A stretch of 64,000 nt of DNA from an uncultured Candidatus Melainabacteria bacterium (lineage in GTDB: Bacteria > Cyanobacteriota > Vampirovibrionia > Gastranaerophilales > Gastranaerophilaceae), in contig CANNUY010000006.1 of the NCBI GenBank assembly GCA_947525005.1, positions 1 through 64,000 on the forward strand, given 5' to 3'. The notes below the pieces were generated by a model. It worked only from the letters and a program-made list of their open reading frames with translations. It was not told the origin of the DNA and did no database searches. Position numbers and translations under genes: made by a program. Of the stretch, positions 44,119-52,450 are shown piece by piece; position 1 is the stretch's first letter, and each line of letters begins with the position of its first letter.

Positions 44119-45381
44119 ATGTTAGACATTAAACTAATTAGAGAAAATCCTGAAAAGATTAACGAGTTATTAAAAAGAAGAAACCCTGAACTATCAATTG
44201 ATTCAGTTATTGAAATTGATGTAGAAAGAAGAAAAATTCAATCAGAAGCTGATGAACTTAGAGCAACAAGAAAGTCTGAGTCACAAAAAATCGGTATTAT
44301 GAAAAAGAATGGTGAAGATACAGAATCAATTCAAGCAGAAGTAAGAGAGCTTGGTGATAGAATAAAAGTTTTGGAAGACAAACAAACTGAACTTGATGCA
44401 AAACAAAAAGATTTATTATTGCACATTCCAAACATTCCTGATGAATCAACTCCTATTGGTCCAACAGAAGACTACAACGTAGAAGTATACAGAAAAGGTG
44501 AACCTACAAAATTCAACTTTGAACCAAAGGCACATTGGGATATTTGCGAAGAAAAAAATATTGTAGATTTTGAACGTGGTGTTAAACTTTCACAATCAAG
44601 ATTTACACTATATAGAGGTAAAGGTGCTAGACTTGAAAGAGCTATTATCAATTTCTTCTTAGACCAACACACTGAAAACGAAGGCTATGAAGAAATTCTA
44701 CCTCCATTTATGGCAAACAGTGCAACAATGACTGGTACAGGTCAATTACCTAAATTTGCTGAAGATATGTATAAATGTGTAGATGAAGATTTATACTTAA
44801 TTCCAACAGCAGAAGTACCTGTTACAAATATTTATGCTAATGAAATCTTATCAGAATCTGATTTACCAAAATATATGACAGCTTACACACCTTGTTTTAG
44901 ACGTGAAGCAGGTTCTGCAGGAAAAGATACAAGAGGATTAATCAGAGTTCACCAATTCAATAAAGTTGAAATGGTAAAATTAACAACTCCTGAATCAAGT
45001 CCTGAAGAACACGAAAAACTAACTCTTGACGGTGAAAGAATGTTAGAAATGCTAGGACTTCCATTTAGAAGAGTTGCACTTTGTACTTCTGATATAGGTT
45101 TCTCAGCAAACAAATGTTACGACTTAGAAGTTTGGTTACCATCATATAACAACTATAAAGAAATCTCTAGTTGTTCAAATTACGGTGATTACCAAGCTAG
45201 ACGTGCAAACATCAGATATCGTGACAAAGATGGTAAAGTTAGATTTGTTCACACAATCAATGGTTCTGGTCTTGCTGTAGGTAGAACATTTGCAGCTATT
45301 ATTGAAAACTTCCAACAAGAAGACGGAAGTGTTGTAATCCCTGAAGTATTGAGAAAATACACAGGATTTGATGTTTTATAA
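44119..45381 (+). CDS. serS: Seryl-tRNA synthetase
   Basis: Class II synthetase for tRNA-Ser. The N-terminal long coiled-coil arm (about 30-100) grips the long variable arm of the tRNA. The catalytic core has motif 2 (TPCFRREAGSAGKDTRGLIR, near 260-280) and motif 3 (GSGLAVGRTFAAIIEN near the C-terminus). The 420-residue length is standard. It is a single gene with its own promoter and terminator. Confidence 0.98.
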   Translation: MLDIKLIRENPEKINELLKRRNPELSIDSVIEIDVERRKIQSEADELRATRKSESQKIGIMKKNGEDTESIQAEVRELGDRIKVLEDKQTELDAKQKDLLLHIPNIPDESTPIGPTEDYNVEVYRKGEPTKFNFEPKAHWDICEEKNIVDFERGVKLSQSRFTLYRGKGARLERAIINFFLDQHTENEGYEEILPPFMANSATMTGTGQLPKFAEDMYKCVDEDLYLIPTAEVPVTNIYANEILSESDLPKYMTAYTPCFRREAGSAGKDTRGLIRVHQFNKVEMVKLTTPESSPEEHEKLTLDGERMLEMLGLPFRRVALCTSDIGFSANKCYDLEVWLPSYNNYKEISSCSNYGDYQARRANIRYRDKDGKVRFVHTINGSGLAVGRTFAAIIENFQQEDGSVVIPEVLRKYTGFDVL

Positions 45382-45403
45382 TAAACATTTTATAAAAGCT
45401 AAC

Positions 45404-45435
45404 AAAAAAGAGTGTCAGTTATGGCACTCTTTTTT
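45404..45435. terminator. Bidirectional terminator after serS
   Basis: An 11-bp stem AAAAAAGAGTG/CACTCTTTTTT (45404-45414 with 45425-45435) with a 10-base loop and T-runs on both strands. It separates serS from the convergent gene at 45461. Confidence 0.92.
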
Positions 45436-45460
45436 GTATTAATACATTTTTATCAAATAC

Positions 45461-45955
45461 CTATTTTTCAGCTTTTGGATTTCTTATACCATAATATGTT
45501 ACAGGAACAAAGAATTTGTCTTCTGATTTGTTTGTATAAACCTTATTTTGCATAACTCCAGCCATTTCTGATGGAATATATTTAGGTTCATAAAAATTCT
45601 CCATTCTCAATCGATATCCCATTTTACCGTCATATCTCATTCCAAAGCTATATACAGGTCTTGTATCAACCAAAACATCAGAATTTGAACGTCTTGCATT
45701 CTTATCAAGGTATTCAACTAATTTATCTTTATCATTTAACTTTTTATTAGATATCTCTAATGTATCCACCTTAATTCTTTCAGCAAATGTAGTATCAACA
45801 TTGTTTAAAGCTGATTTAGTAAAAGAATCAACTCTTTCAATTATTGGATACTTCGTTACATTAGTAATTTGATGAATTGGTTCTCTTTTGCAGGCAGTCT
45901 GTGATAATGCCATAGTACCTGCAATAATTTTAGTAGCTATACTCTTAGTATTCAT
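45461..45955 (-). CDS. Hypothetical exported protein, 164 aa
   Basis: Not recognised. The N-terminus (KSIATKIIAGTMALSQTAC) looks like a weak signal peptide that may end in a lipobox-like TAC (Cys22), though Leu at -3 is missing. The rest is polar with several Tyr and Val strands (PVYSFGMRYDGKMGYRL) and no known motif. AAAGAGGA precedes the ATG. It forms a minus-strand series of small unknown genes with those at 46022 and 46512. Confidence 0.72.
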   Translation of the reverse strand: MNTKSIATKIIAGTMALSQTACKREPIHQITNVTKYPIIERVDSFTKSALNNVDTTFAERIKVDTLEISNKKLNDKDKLVEYLDKNARRSNSDVLVDTRPVYSFGMRYDGKMGYRLRMENFYEPKYIPSEMAGVMQNKVYTNKSEDKFFVPVTYYGIRNPKAEK

Positions 45956-46021
45956 AATAAATCCTCTTTTCTCTTATCAGATTTAAACGTTCCTAAAAAT
46001 ATTTTTTGCTACTAAAATCTC

Positions 46022-46309
46022 TTATTTTTGCTTTCCTCCTGGAACGCAAACTCCAAATTGACAACTTGAATTATACTTAGTATCTTCATTTGTATCGTTT
46101 CTAAATTCTCTTAACTGATTAGGTATAGAACTATTGTCTTTTATTTCTAATCTTGCATTAGGCTCATCTCTTGAGAAATTTTTTGGAGTCGAATTATATG
46201 TAGGTCTAAACTCTTGCCTAAAAGTATTTGGATTATAGCCTTTTGCTATCATTTGAAAAAGAACTATTATAAATAGAATTCCTAATATGTATAAAATTAT
46301 TTTTTTCAT
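46022..46309 (-). CDS. Small membrane-anchored hypothetical protein, 95 aa
   Basis: Not recognised. It has one N-terminal membrane helix (IILYILGILFIIVLFQMIA, residues 4-22), followed by a polar Asn/Arg/Pro-rich segment ending in two cysteines (CQFGVC). The helix could be an uncleaved signal anchor with the tail outside. AAAAGGTGTG precedes the ATG, and a good promoter lies at 46324-46352. Confidence 0.7.
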   Translation of the reverse strand: MKKIILYILGILFIIVLFQMIAKGYNPNTFRQEFRPTYNSTPKNFSRDEPNARLEIKDNSSIPNQLREFRNDTNEDTKYNSSCQFGVCVPGGKQK

Positions 46310-46323
46310 AAATCACACCTTTT

Positions 46324-46352
46324 AATATACTTTAACCGATTATAATGGACAA
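46324..46352 (-). promoter_or_regulatory. Promoter of the small membrane protein gene
   Basis: On the minus strand TTGTCC (46352-46347), 17 bases, TATATT (46329-46324), followed by AAAAGGTG as ribosome binding site. Confidence 0.55.
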
Positions 46353-46381
46353 TTATCCGACAAAGGGATAATAAACGGAGT

Positions 46382-46504
46382 AAGTAGACGTGATAATATA
46401 TGTTCGCACAGGTTATTCTCTTATTTCAAAAGTTATTTATTGCACACTCTGAATTGTTTATTTATGGATTGCCACAAATTTGCGATGCAAATTTTCGCAA
46501 TGAC
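46382..46504. repeat. Dispersed repeat fragments
   Basis: Two pieces of the repeat family seen at 11 and 63 kb: AGTAGACGTGATAATATATG plus TTCGCACAGG (46384-46412), and TTTATGGATTGCCAC ... GCAATGAC (46461-46504). The second piece has the same half-site order as 11323-11377 and is inverted relative to 62999-63037. Confidence 0.7.
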
Positions 46505-46511
46505 TTTATAA

Positions 46512-46991
46512 TTATGACAAGAAGAAATTCTTATTAGGGATAGTCTTAAAGAAATTATTTTCAGCAGTTGTCTTAGCTGATTCAACAGGTTTAGTTTGAA
46601 AATTATAATTTCTTTTTCTTGAATTAACCATGTTTTTTGCAGCTTGTGTATTTAAAAATTTCAAAGTTTCTTTAACATTTGATTTTAAAGCCAAATGCTG
46701 AGCTATATTCGTACAAGCCACTTGCTCTGTATTCAACAACAAGGAATTATCAATATAGTCTCTAATAACGCTTTCACTAGCCTGATAATCAGCATATAAA
46801 GATGGAGTATCGGTTGCATACTCAACTTTTGTTTCTTTTGATGTTTTTGAGTCATCTGATTCAGTATCTTCAAACATCTTCAAAAAAGCACCACCATTAC
46901 CACCACCATCTGCATTTGTTTGCATTTGGTTATTATTCTTCATTCCATACGGATCAATCTGTGAATAATTAGTCGTGTAAGAAACTACCAT
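46512..46991 (-). CDS. Hypothetical protein, 159 aa
   Basis: Not recognised. It is polar, rich in Asn, Thr and Ser, with a Gly-rich stretch (GGGNGG, about 29-34), an acidic middle and a helical C-terminal half. No signal peptide or membrane segment. GAGGG precedes the ATG. Upstream, TTGATT and TATAAA with a 16-base spacer look like a normal promoter, so this unknown does not use the bipartite element. Compositionally it belongs with the proteins at 61982 and 62592. Confidence 0.72.
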   Translation of the reverse strand: MVVSYTTNYSQIDPYGMKNNNQMQTNADGGGNGGAFLKMFEDTESDDSKTSKETKVEYATDTPSLYADYQASESVIRDYIDNSLLLNTEQVACTNIAQHLALKSNVKETLKFLNTQAAKNMVNSRKRNYNFQTKPVESAKTTAENNFFKTIPNKNFFLS

Positions 46992-47090
46992 AATTTTACC
47001 CTCTATTATCTTTATAATGATAATTACGGCAAAATCAACATGACTCTATAAATTATTCTTCAAAACTCATCTTAATAGACGAATTTAAAA

Positions 47091-47513
47091 TTAGCGTCTT
47101 ACGTTTTTTATAATAATGTCAGATGCCCAAGGAACAAAACTATATTGTCCAATAAATGATGTTGCACACAAATATAACACAAATAAGTGCATAGCCCCTG
47201 AAACTAGTGAATATTTACCCAAAAACAATGGTGCATTGAAATAAAATAATACTTTCAAAACTAAAACATTAATAAACGGAATTATTGAAAGAACTTGTAC
47301 CAACAATGACAATAAAACAGTCACCAACCAATATAAAATCACTAAGAAAAATGTCATAAATATATGATATTGTAAAAAAGGAGTTAATCTTAATTTTCTC
47401 ATTGCAACTAATAACAAATAAATAAACCCAACTAATCCATAAGTTAAATAGTTAAGGACTGCAACAATTCTTTCAAAAAGTGAATGATTATTAGAAGTTT
47501 GCGACAATCTCAT
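47091..47513 (-). CDS. Tic20-like membrane protein
   Basis: A 140-residue protein with about four membrane helices. The arrangement (a hydrophobic hairpin, then LTPFLQYHIFMTFFLVIL, two more helices, and a C-terminal end GQYSFVPWASDIIIKNVR) resembles cyanobacterial Tic20/Ycf60 proteins, where FIRFN and the end GRYAEIPVISD occupy the same places. The similarity is by eye only. The start at 47513 follows AGGAAAG; the longer frame from 47576 lies within the TPR gene. It overlaps the end of that gene by 23 bases. Function in non-photosynthetic relatives is unknown. Confidence 0.6.
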   Translation of the reverse strand: MRLSQTSNNHSLFERIVAVLNYLTYGLVGFIYLLLVAMRKLRLTPFLQYHIFMTFFLVILYWLVTVLLSLLVQVLSIIPFINVLVLKVLFYFNAPLFLGKYSLVSGAMHLFVLYLCATSFIGQYSFVPWASDIIIKNVRR

Positions 47514-48576
47514 CTTTCCTGCTTTCTTCAATAAAATCTTCGACAACTTGTATATAAACAAGTTTAAACTCATCATTTTCTGGACTTAAACCAACAGCAG
47601 CTTTGTATGAATAAATTGAGCGTTCAATTTCATTATTCATATAATAAGTATTTGCTATCAAAATATACAAATCTGGATCTAACTGAGTAATCTTCAAAGC
47701 TTCTTTGTACTGTTCTTCAGCCTCAGCAAACTTACGTTGATTTGAATACATATTACCTAACAAAATATATGCTTTTGGTTGTTCAGGGTCAACCTCAATG
47801 GCTTTTTTATAAAGGCTAATCGCTTCTTCATATTTACCAAAATCAGATTTTGAAATTGCATAACAAATATATGCTCTATACAAACTATCTCCCTGTAATT
47901 GTAATGCTTTTTCAAAATAAGTATTAGCTCTGTTTTCATCTTTCATTAAAGAAAGTGTATTAGCTAAACAAAGTGCGACAGTTTGATTGTCAGGCTCTAA
48001 ACTAAATACTTGACTATAATATTTAAAAGCGCCTTCATAATCAAATAATTTAAAACATACATTACCTAAATCTACTAACGCTGTTAAATTTTGAGAATCT
48101 AACGATAGAGCCTTTTCATAATAAGCTTTAGCTTCGACATAGTCTTCAAAATCGTGATATAAAAGAGCGATTGAATTATAAATTTCTGGTTCATTTGAAA
48201 TAAAATCTAAAGTTCTATTATACCAACGTAAAGCTTTTGAGAAGTTCTTCATCTCTGCATATGTATTTGCTAAATTATAGTAAACCAAATAATTACTTGG
48301 ATTTACAGACATAGCCTTTTCAAAATACTTTAATGCTTTTCTATACTCCTGTTGAAAGAAATATATACTACCAATATTCAATAAAGCCTGTTCATCTCTT
48401 GGGTCAATAGTCAAAAGTGTTTCATAAACAGAAATAACCTTATCATAATCCTCTTGCATAGCATAATAACGTGCAAGCTCGTGGTAATTTTCTGTATTTT
48501 TTGGATCTCTTGCCATTGCAAGAACGACCTTTTGTATTGATTGTTTTATATCTTTTAATTCTTGAGTATCTTCCAT
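47491..48576 (-). CDS. Tetratricopeptide-repeat protein
   Basis: A 361-residue soluble protein made almost wholly of about nine consecutive TPR units of 34 residues (patterns such as LNIGSIYFFQQEYRKALKYF and YYNLANTYAEMKNFSKAL), a scaffold for protein contacts. No signal peptide. It is the third gene of the minus-strand unit rpiB-rsfS-TPR-Tic20-like, 39 bases after rsfS, and overlaps the Tic20-like gene. Partner unknown; the overlap suggests that the two products act together. Confidence 0.92.
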   Translation of the reverse strand: MEDTQELKDIKQSIQKVVLAMARDPKNTENYHELARYYAMQEDYDKVISVYETLLTIDPRDEQALLNIGSIYFFQQEYRKALKYFEKAMSVNPSNYLVYYNLANTYAEMKNFSKALRWYNRTLDFISNEPEIYNSIALLYHDFEDYVEAKAYYEKALSLDSQNLTALVDLGNVCFKLFDYEGAFKYYSQVFSLEPDNQTVALCLANTLSLMKDENRANTYFEKALQLQGDSLYRAYICYAISKSDFGKYEEAISLYKKAIEVDPEQPKAYILLGNMYSNQRKFAEAEEQYKEALKITQLDPDLYILIANTYYMNNEIERSIYSYKAAVGLSPENDEFKLVYIQVVEDFIEESRKDEIVANF

Positions 48577-48615
48577 ACCATTATCCTATCATATTTTAAT
48601 AGATTACGCAAAGAT

Positions 48616-49008
48616 TTATTTGTATTCAGAGTATTCTTCAGACTCTTTCAACCATTCTTCTTCAGAAACACTAAATGCGTGATTCCAGAATTTTTCGATT
48701 GCATACATTTCTCTTTCTTCTTTATGAAGAATATGAACAACTACATCGCTGTAATCCAATAAATTCCAACGATTTTTCATATCATTTTCAATTCTAACAG
48801 CCTGACGAGAGAACAATTCTCTCACTCTCAATTTTACAGCTTCTGTAAGAGCTTTAACCTGAGTGCTAGCATCTGCAGAACATATAACAAAATAATCTGC
48901 AAATGATGATACATTACTAATATTCAAAATTGTAATATCTTTACCTAATTTTTCATCTAATATTCTAGCTATAACACAAGCTAATTTGTAAGAAGTAATT
49001 TCGCTCAT
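48616..49008 (-). CDS. rsfS: Ribosomal silencing factor RsfS
   Basis: A 130-residue protein that binds L14 and blocks subunit joining in starvation. The family core is present: DITILNISNVSSFADYFVIC, followed by the D-V-V-V-H pattern (LLDYSDVVVHI) and REMYAIEKFW. Its ATG overlaps the rpiB stop by one base (TAATG). Confidence 0.95.
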   Translation of the reverse strand: MSEITSYKLACVIARILDEKLGKDITILNISNVSSFADYFVICSADASTQVKALTEAVKLRVRELFSRQAVRIENDMKNRWNLLDYSDVVVHILHKEEREMYAIEKFWNHAFSVSEEEWLKESEEYSEYK

Positions 49009-49454
49009 TATGCCCTTTCTTTTTCAATTTTTTCTATCAATTCTATTCTATGTTTGTGTCTTTCACCTTCAGAAAATGGTGTTTCTAACCAAATATCTAC
49101 AATATCAAGAGCTAAGCCCTTACCTAAAACTCTTTCACCTAAACACAAAACATTAGAATCATTGTGTTCTCTTGTCATTCTAGCAGAAAATGTATCAGAA
49201 CATAATGCAGCTCTGATTCCATCATACTTGTTAGCTGCAATAGACATGCCAATACCTGTTCCACAAACTAAAATACCTTTTACATTTTCTTCTAAAACCT
49301 TTTTAGTTAATGCTTTTGCAATATCTGGATAATCACAAGATACCAAAGTTTCAGTACCAACATCAATTATTTCAACACCTTTTTCTTTTAAATGTTCTTT
49401 AATAACATTTTTTAAGTCATATCCACCGTGATCAGAACCAATAATAATTTTCAT
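49008..49454 (-). CDS. rpiB: Ribose-5-phosphate isomerase B
   Basis: Interconverts ribose 5-phosphate and ribulose 5-phosphate. The 148-residue protein has the SDHGGYDLK start, the CGTGIGMSIAANK loop with the catalytic Cys, and REHNDSNVLCLGER. A GTG three codons upstream opens a longer frame, but the ATG at 49454 has AAGGTG at correct spacing. It heads the unit with rsfS. Confidence 0.95.
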   Translation of the reverse strand: MKIIIGSDHGGYDLKNVIKEHLKEKGVEIIDVGTETLVSCDYPDIAKALTKKVLEENVKGILVCGTGIGMSIAANKYDGIRAALCSDTFSARMTREHNDSNVLCLGERVLGKGLALDIVDIWLETPFSEGERHKHRIELIEKIEKERA

Positions 49455-49485
49455 ATAAAACACCTTTTCTTTTTTACCTTTCTAT

Positions 49486-49513
49486 ATTGTAACAAAAACT
49501 TAACATTTTTCAA
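49486..49513 (-). promoter_or_regulatory. rpiB-rsfS promoter
   Basis: On the minus strand TTGAAA (49513-49508), 16 bases, TACAAT (49491-49486). Confidence 0.65.
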
Positions 49514-49528
49514 GTTTTATTAAAGATT

Positions 49529-49557
49529 TTAACAAAACAATCCGTCATATATATTGT
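49529..49557 (+). promoter_or_regulatory. Promoter of the 49589 small-gene pair
   Basis: TTAACA (49529-49534), 17 bases, TATTGT (49552-49557), divergent from the rpiB promoter. Confidence 0.45.
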
Positions 49558-49588
49558 TAGTTAATAAGACAATAATGAGGTGAAGGGT

Positions 49589-49783
49589 ATGGACAAGTAT
49601 TTTAACGTGGATACAGACGAAATGATGATAGAATTTTCTGAAATGACAGGATTTAATTTTGATTCAGAAGCTTTTAAGGATATAAAACGAGAAGTGGGGG
49701 AGTACTCGAAGCAACCACTTACTTTTCTATATGGAAATTTTGATATGGTAGATTATCTACATTCTCTAAGTCAAGGAGCTTAA
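49589..49783 (+). CDS. Small hypothetical protein, 64 aa
   Basis: Not recognised. It is acidic and Met/Phe/Asp-rich with no membrane segment. A GTG three codons upstream also opens the frame; I prefer the ATG, which lies downstream of GAGGTGAAGGG. It stops one base before the next small gene, and GGAG for that gene lies within its end, so the two form a coupled pair. Confidence 0.65.
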   Translation: MDKYFNVDTDEMMIEFSEMTGFNFDSEAFKDIKREVGEYSKQPLTFLYGNFDMVDYLHSLSQGA

Positions 49784-49784
49784 T

Positions 49785-50024
49785 ATGAACTCTAAAGATT
49801 TCTTTAAAACAAAAGGTTTTTCTCCTAGCTGGCTTGAAGATACTCAAACAAAAACTGAGAAAAACACTGATGAGCCTAAACAAGAACTAGTAGAACACAG
49901 AAAGGAGTTAAACACTCTACTAGCTGAACTTGAGGAGATAAAGTCAGAATTCAATAAGATTTCAGAAAAGAAGAAGAAACTTCAAGGCTTATTGAAATTT
50001 TATTCAAAGTTTGTTTTTAACTAA
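49785..50024 (+). CDS. Small coiled-coil hypothetical protein, 79 aa
   Basis: Not recognised. A polar N-terminus (SKDFFKTKGFSPSWLED) is followed by a Lys/Glu heptad helix (about 33-70) that probably forms a coiled coil. AAGGAGC precedes the ATG. It is the second gene of a pair with the 64-residue protein and is closed by the terminator at 50048. The small acidic/basic pairing recalls toxin-antitoxin loci but no toxin motif is visible. Confidence 0.7.
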   Translation: MNSKDFFKTKGFSPSWLEDTQTKTEKNTDEPKQELVEHRKELNTLLAELEEIKSEFNKISEKKKKLQGLLKFYSKFVFN

Positions 50025-50047
50025 ATATTCAACTATTACATACAAAT

Positions 50048-50076
50048 AAAAAGAGGAACACAAAGTTCCTCTTTTT
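50048..50076. terminator. Bidirectional terminator
   Basis: A perfect 12-bp stem AAAAAGAGGAAC/GTTCCTCTTTTT (50048-50059 with 50065-50076), 5-base loop, T-runs on both strands. Confidence 0.92.
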
Positions 50077-50098
50077 TATTATAAAAACTTTCTAGAAA

Positions 50099-50302
50099 CT
50101 AGTCACTTTCTGCAATAACAGTTGCAACCAAATCACCATAACTGTTAAAACAGCCGTTTGTTTCTTCGACAATGTATTTTAATTCAGATTTACCTTCAAT
50201 AGAAGCTTCTGCTTTATCCATCGCTTCATCATAATCTTTGAATTCACCAACCAAAGTTTTTGTTAAACTTTCATTTCCTTTTTGTGTATATACTTGAAAC
50301 AT
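50099..50302 (-). CDS. Small hypothetical protein, 67 aa
   Basis: Not recognised. It looks like a compact alpha/beta protein (FQVYTQKG, LVGEFKDYDEAMDKAEASI, LKYIVEET, LVATVIAESD), of the kind that forms a small ferredoxin-like fold. GGAGG at ideal spacing sets the ATG at 50302 rather than an in-frame TTG upstream. It directly follows nifS (14 bases) and is probably in the nifU-nifS transcript; a link to Fe-S assembly is only suggested by place. Confidence 0.75.
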   Translation of the reverse strand: MFQVYTQKGNESLTKTLVGEFKDYDEAMDKAEASIEGKSELKYIVEETNGCFNSYGDLVATVIAESD

Positions 50303-50316
50303 TATTACCTCCAAAC

Positions 50317-51504
50317 TTATCTTGATTTACGTAAATGTTCTAATTCTTCTTGATATGGAGAAATTGCAACGATTTCACCAATAACTTTTCCTATATTATC
50401 TAGCACATAGTCGATTTCTTTTTCTGTAGTAAAACGGCTCAAACTAAATCTAATACTACCATGTAATGAAGTAAACGGTGTTCCCATTGCTCGAAGAACA
50501 TGACTTGGTTCAAGTGAACCAGAAGTACAAGCACTACCAGAACTTGCACAAACACCAATATCGCTCAAATGCAACAGTATAAGTTCACCTTCAACATATT
50601 CAAAACCTATATTTGTTGTATTTGGAACTCTATTTGAAATAGATGTGTTTAATCTTGCATTAAAAATATTCTTTAAAATACCTGTTTCTAATTTATCTCT
50701 AAGGCGTTTAACTTCTGAAAGTTCGTATTTCATATTATCCATAGCAAGCTCTGCAGCCTTACCCATACCAACAATATAAGGAACATTTTCTGTACCAGCT
50801 CTATACCCACGTTCTTGATGACCACCATTAATCAAAGGTGGCAAAACAACGCTAGAATTTACATACAAAGCGCCAATGCCTTTTGGAGCATGGAATTTAT
50901 GACCTGAAACACCTAACATATCAATATTTGTGTTTTTTACATCAATATTAATTTTACCTGCTGCTTGAACAGCATCTACAAAGAACAATGTTTCAGGATT
51001 TTTAGATTTAACAATCTCTCCTATTTCTTTAATCGGGAAAATTACACCTGTTTCATTGTTAGCCCACATAACCGAAACCAAAGCTGTATCAGGTGTGATT
51101 TTAGATTTCAATTCATCAAGTTCTAATTCTCCGTTTGAATTAACACCAATATAATCAACTTTATATCCTTGTTTTTCAAGCATTTTATAGGTATTTAAGA
51201 CACAAGGGTGTTCAACTTTTGTAGTTATAATATGCTTTTTATTTTTGTTATAAGAAACAGCACCTTTAATTGCAGTATTAGCACTTTCTGAACCACAAGA
51301 TGTAAAAACGATTTCTTTAGCGCTATTAGCACCTAAAAATTCTTTCATCGAATGTCTTGCATCATCAATCGCCTTTGATGCATTAGTACTGAATTCATAC
51401 ATACTAGAAGGATTTGCATATTCATCTTTTAAATATGGCAACATAACCTCTAATACCTTATCATCAACCCTTGTTGTTGCGTTATTATCTAAATATATAA
51501 CCAT
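50317..51504 (-). CDS. nifS: Cysteine desulfurase, NifS/IscS type
   Basis: PLP enzyme that takes sulfur from cysteine for Fe-S cluster building. The 395-residue protein has the substrate segment NNATTRVD, the VMWANNETG motif, the PLP lysine in SGHKFHAPKG, and the active Cys loop SGSACTSGSLEPSH of group I enzymes. It is coupled to nifU by a one-base overlap (TAATG). NifS rather than IscS is chosen because its partner is a full three-domain NifU and there is no iscR, hscBA or fdx. Confidence 0.93.
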   Translation of the reverse strand: MVIYLDNNATTRVDDKVLEVMLPYLKDEYANPSSMYEFSTNASKAIDDARHSMKEFLGANSAKEIVFTSCGSESANTAIKGAVSYNKNKKHIITTKVEHPCVLNTYKMLEKQGYKVDYIGVNSNGELELDELKSKITPDTALVSVMWANNETGVIFPIKEIGEIVKSKNPETLFFVDAVQAAGKINIDVKNTNIDMLGVSGHKFHAPKGIGALYVNSSVVLPPLINGGHQERGYRAGTENVPYIVGMGKAAELAMDNMKYELSEVKRLRDKLETGILKNIFNARLNTSISNRVPNTTNIGFEYVEGELILLHLSDIGVCASSGSACTSGSLEPSHVLRAMGTPFTSLHGSIRFSLSRFTTEKEIDYVLDNIGKVIGEIVAISPYQEELEHLRKSR

Positions 51505-52325
51505 TATACTTGTACTACCTCTATATCTTTACTAATTTTATCTCTTAATGTTGTTTCAACAAACGCTTTTATTGTTAAAACAGAGTTTTTACATTGTGAA
51601 CAGCGACCTTGAAGTTTTACAAATACTCTATTATCTTCAATATCAACTAATTCAATATCGCCACCATCTTTTTGTAATTCTGGTGCAATTACATTTTCAA
51701 TTACTTTATTAATTTTTAAAATTAGCTGAGCTGGTGATAGACTTGGCTTATCCTTAACTGCGAACTTATCAATCAAACCTTTAATTGTATCTTTACAACG
51801 TCCACAAGCACTTCCAGCTTTTGTATAATTAACAACCTCATCTAAAGTAGTTAATTTTTTATTAATAATTGCATCTTTTATAACATCTTCTGTAATATTA
51901 AAACAAGTACAAACAACCTTTGATGGAGTTTTTTCTTCTACAACTTCTTCAATTTCTTCTTCATTAAAATAGTTTTTCAAGGCATCAACTAAAGCTTCAT
52001 GCCCCATTACTGAACAGTGCATTTTTTCAGGTGGTAAACCATCTAATTCATCTGCAATATCTTGATTTGTTATCTTCTTGACTTCTTCAATAGGCTTTCC
52101 TATAACCATTTCAGTCAAAACACTAGAACTTGCTACAGCTGAACCACAACCAAAAGTTTGAAACTTTGCATCAACAACTATTCCATTTTCTATCTTTAAA
52201 TATATTTTCAAAGAATCGCCACAAGCTAAAGAACCGGCAACTCCTACGGCATCTGCATCACTAATACTACCAACATTTCTTGGGTGTCGATAATGATCCA
52301 TTACTTTATCTGAATATTTCCACAT
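51504..52325 (-). CDS. nifU: Fe-S cluster scaffold NifU, three-domain form
   Basis: Scaffold on which NifS sulfur and iron form clusters. It has an IscU-like N-terminal domain with Cys35, Cys60 and Cys104, a central BFD-like [2Fe-2S] domain with Cys139, Cys141, Cys174 and Cys177, and a C-terminal Nfu domain with Cys242-x-x-Cys245. All expected ligands are present in the 273 residues. AGAAGGAG precedes the ATG. The NIF system without nitrogenase is known from Helicobacter and other anaerobes, so this is probably the housekeeping assembly pathway here. Confidence 0.95.
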   Translation of the reverse strand: MWKYSDKVMDHYRHPRNVGSISDADAVGVAGSLACGDSLKIYLKIENGIVVDAKFQTFGCGSAVASSSVLTEMVIGKPIEEVKKITNQDIADELDGLPPEKMHCSVMGHEALVDALKNYFNEEEIEEVVEEKTPSKVVCTCFNITEDVIKDAIINKKLTTLDEVVNYTKAGSACGRCKDTIKGLIDKFAVKDKPSLSPAQLILKINKVIENVIAPELQKDGGDIELVDIEDNRVFVKLQGRCSQCKNSVLTIKAFVETTLRDKISKDIEVVQV

Positions 52326-52347
52326 GATTACACTCCTTCTTCATTAT

Positions 52348-52356
52348 TTTATATCA
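52348..52356 (-). promoter_or_regulatory. Extended -10 promoter of nifU-nifS
   Basis: On the minus strand TG-A-TATAAA (52356-52348), about 22 bases upstream of the ATG, with the ribosome binding site AGAAGGAG between. No clear -35 box. Confidence 0.45.
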
Positions 52357-52394
52357 AAAAAAGATAAAGATATAACAAATTTTAAACTAAATAG

Positions 52395-52424
52395 CAAATT
52401 TAAATCAAAACTTTACTTTATATA
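52395..52424 (+). promoter_or_regulatory. Bipartite promoter element, strong match
   Basis: CAAATTTAAA begins at 52395 and ACTTTATATA at 52415, with ten bases between, as in the copies at 28554 and 57743. It is divergent from the nifU promoter. Confidence 0.65.
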
Positions 52425-52450
52425 TATGTGTGCAGTATAATAGGGTTATT

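Noticed and set aside
50317..52325. Possible nitrogen-fixation locus because of nifU and nifS
   Set aside because: There are no nitrogenase or cofactor genes in the window; three-domain NifU with NifS serves general Fe-S assembly in several anaerobes.
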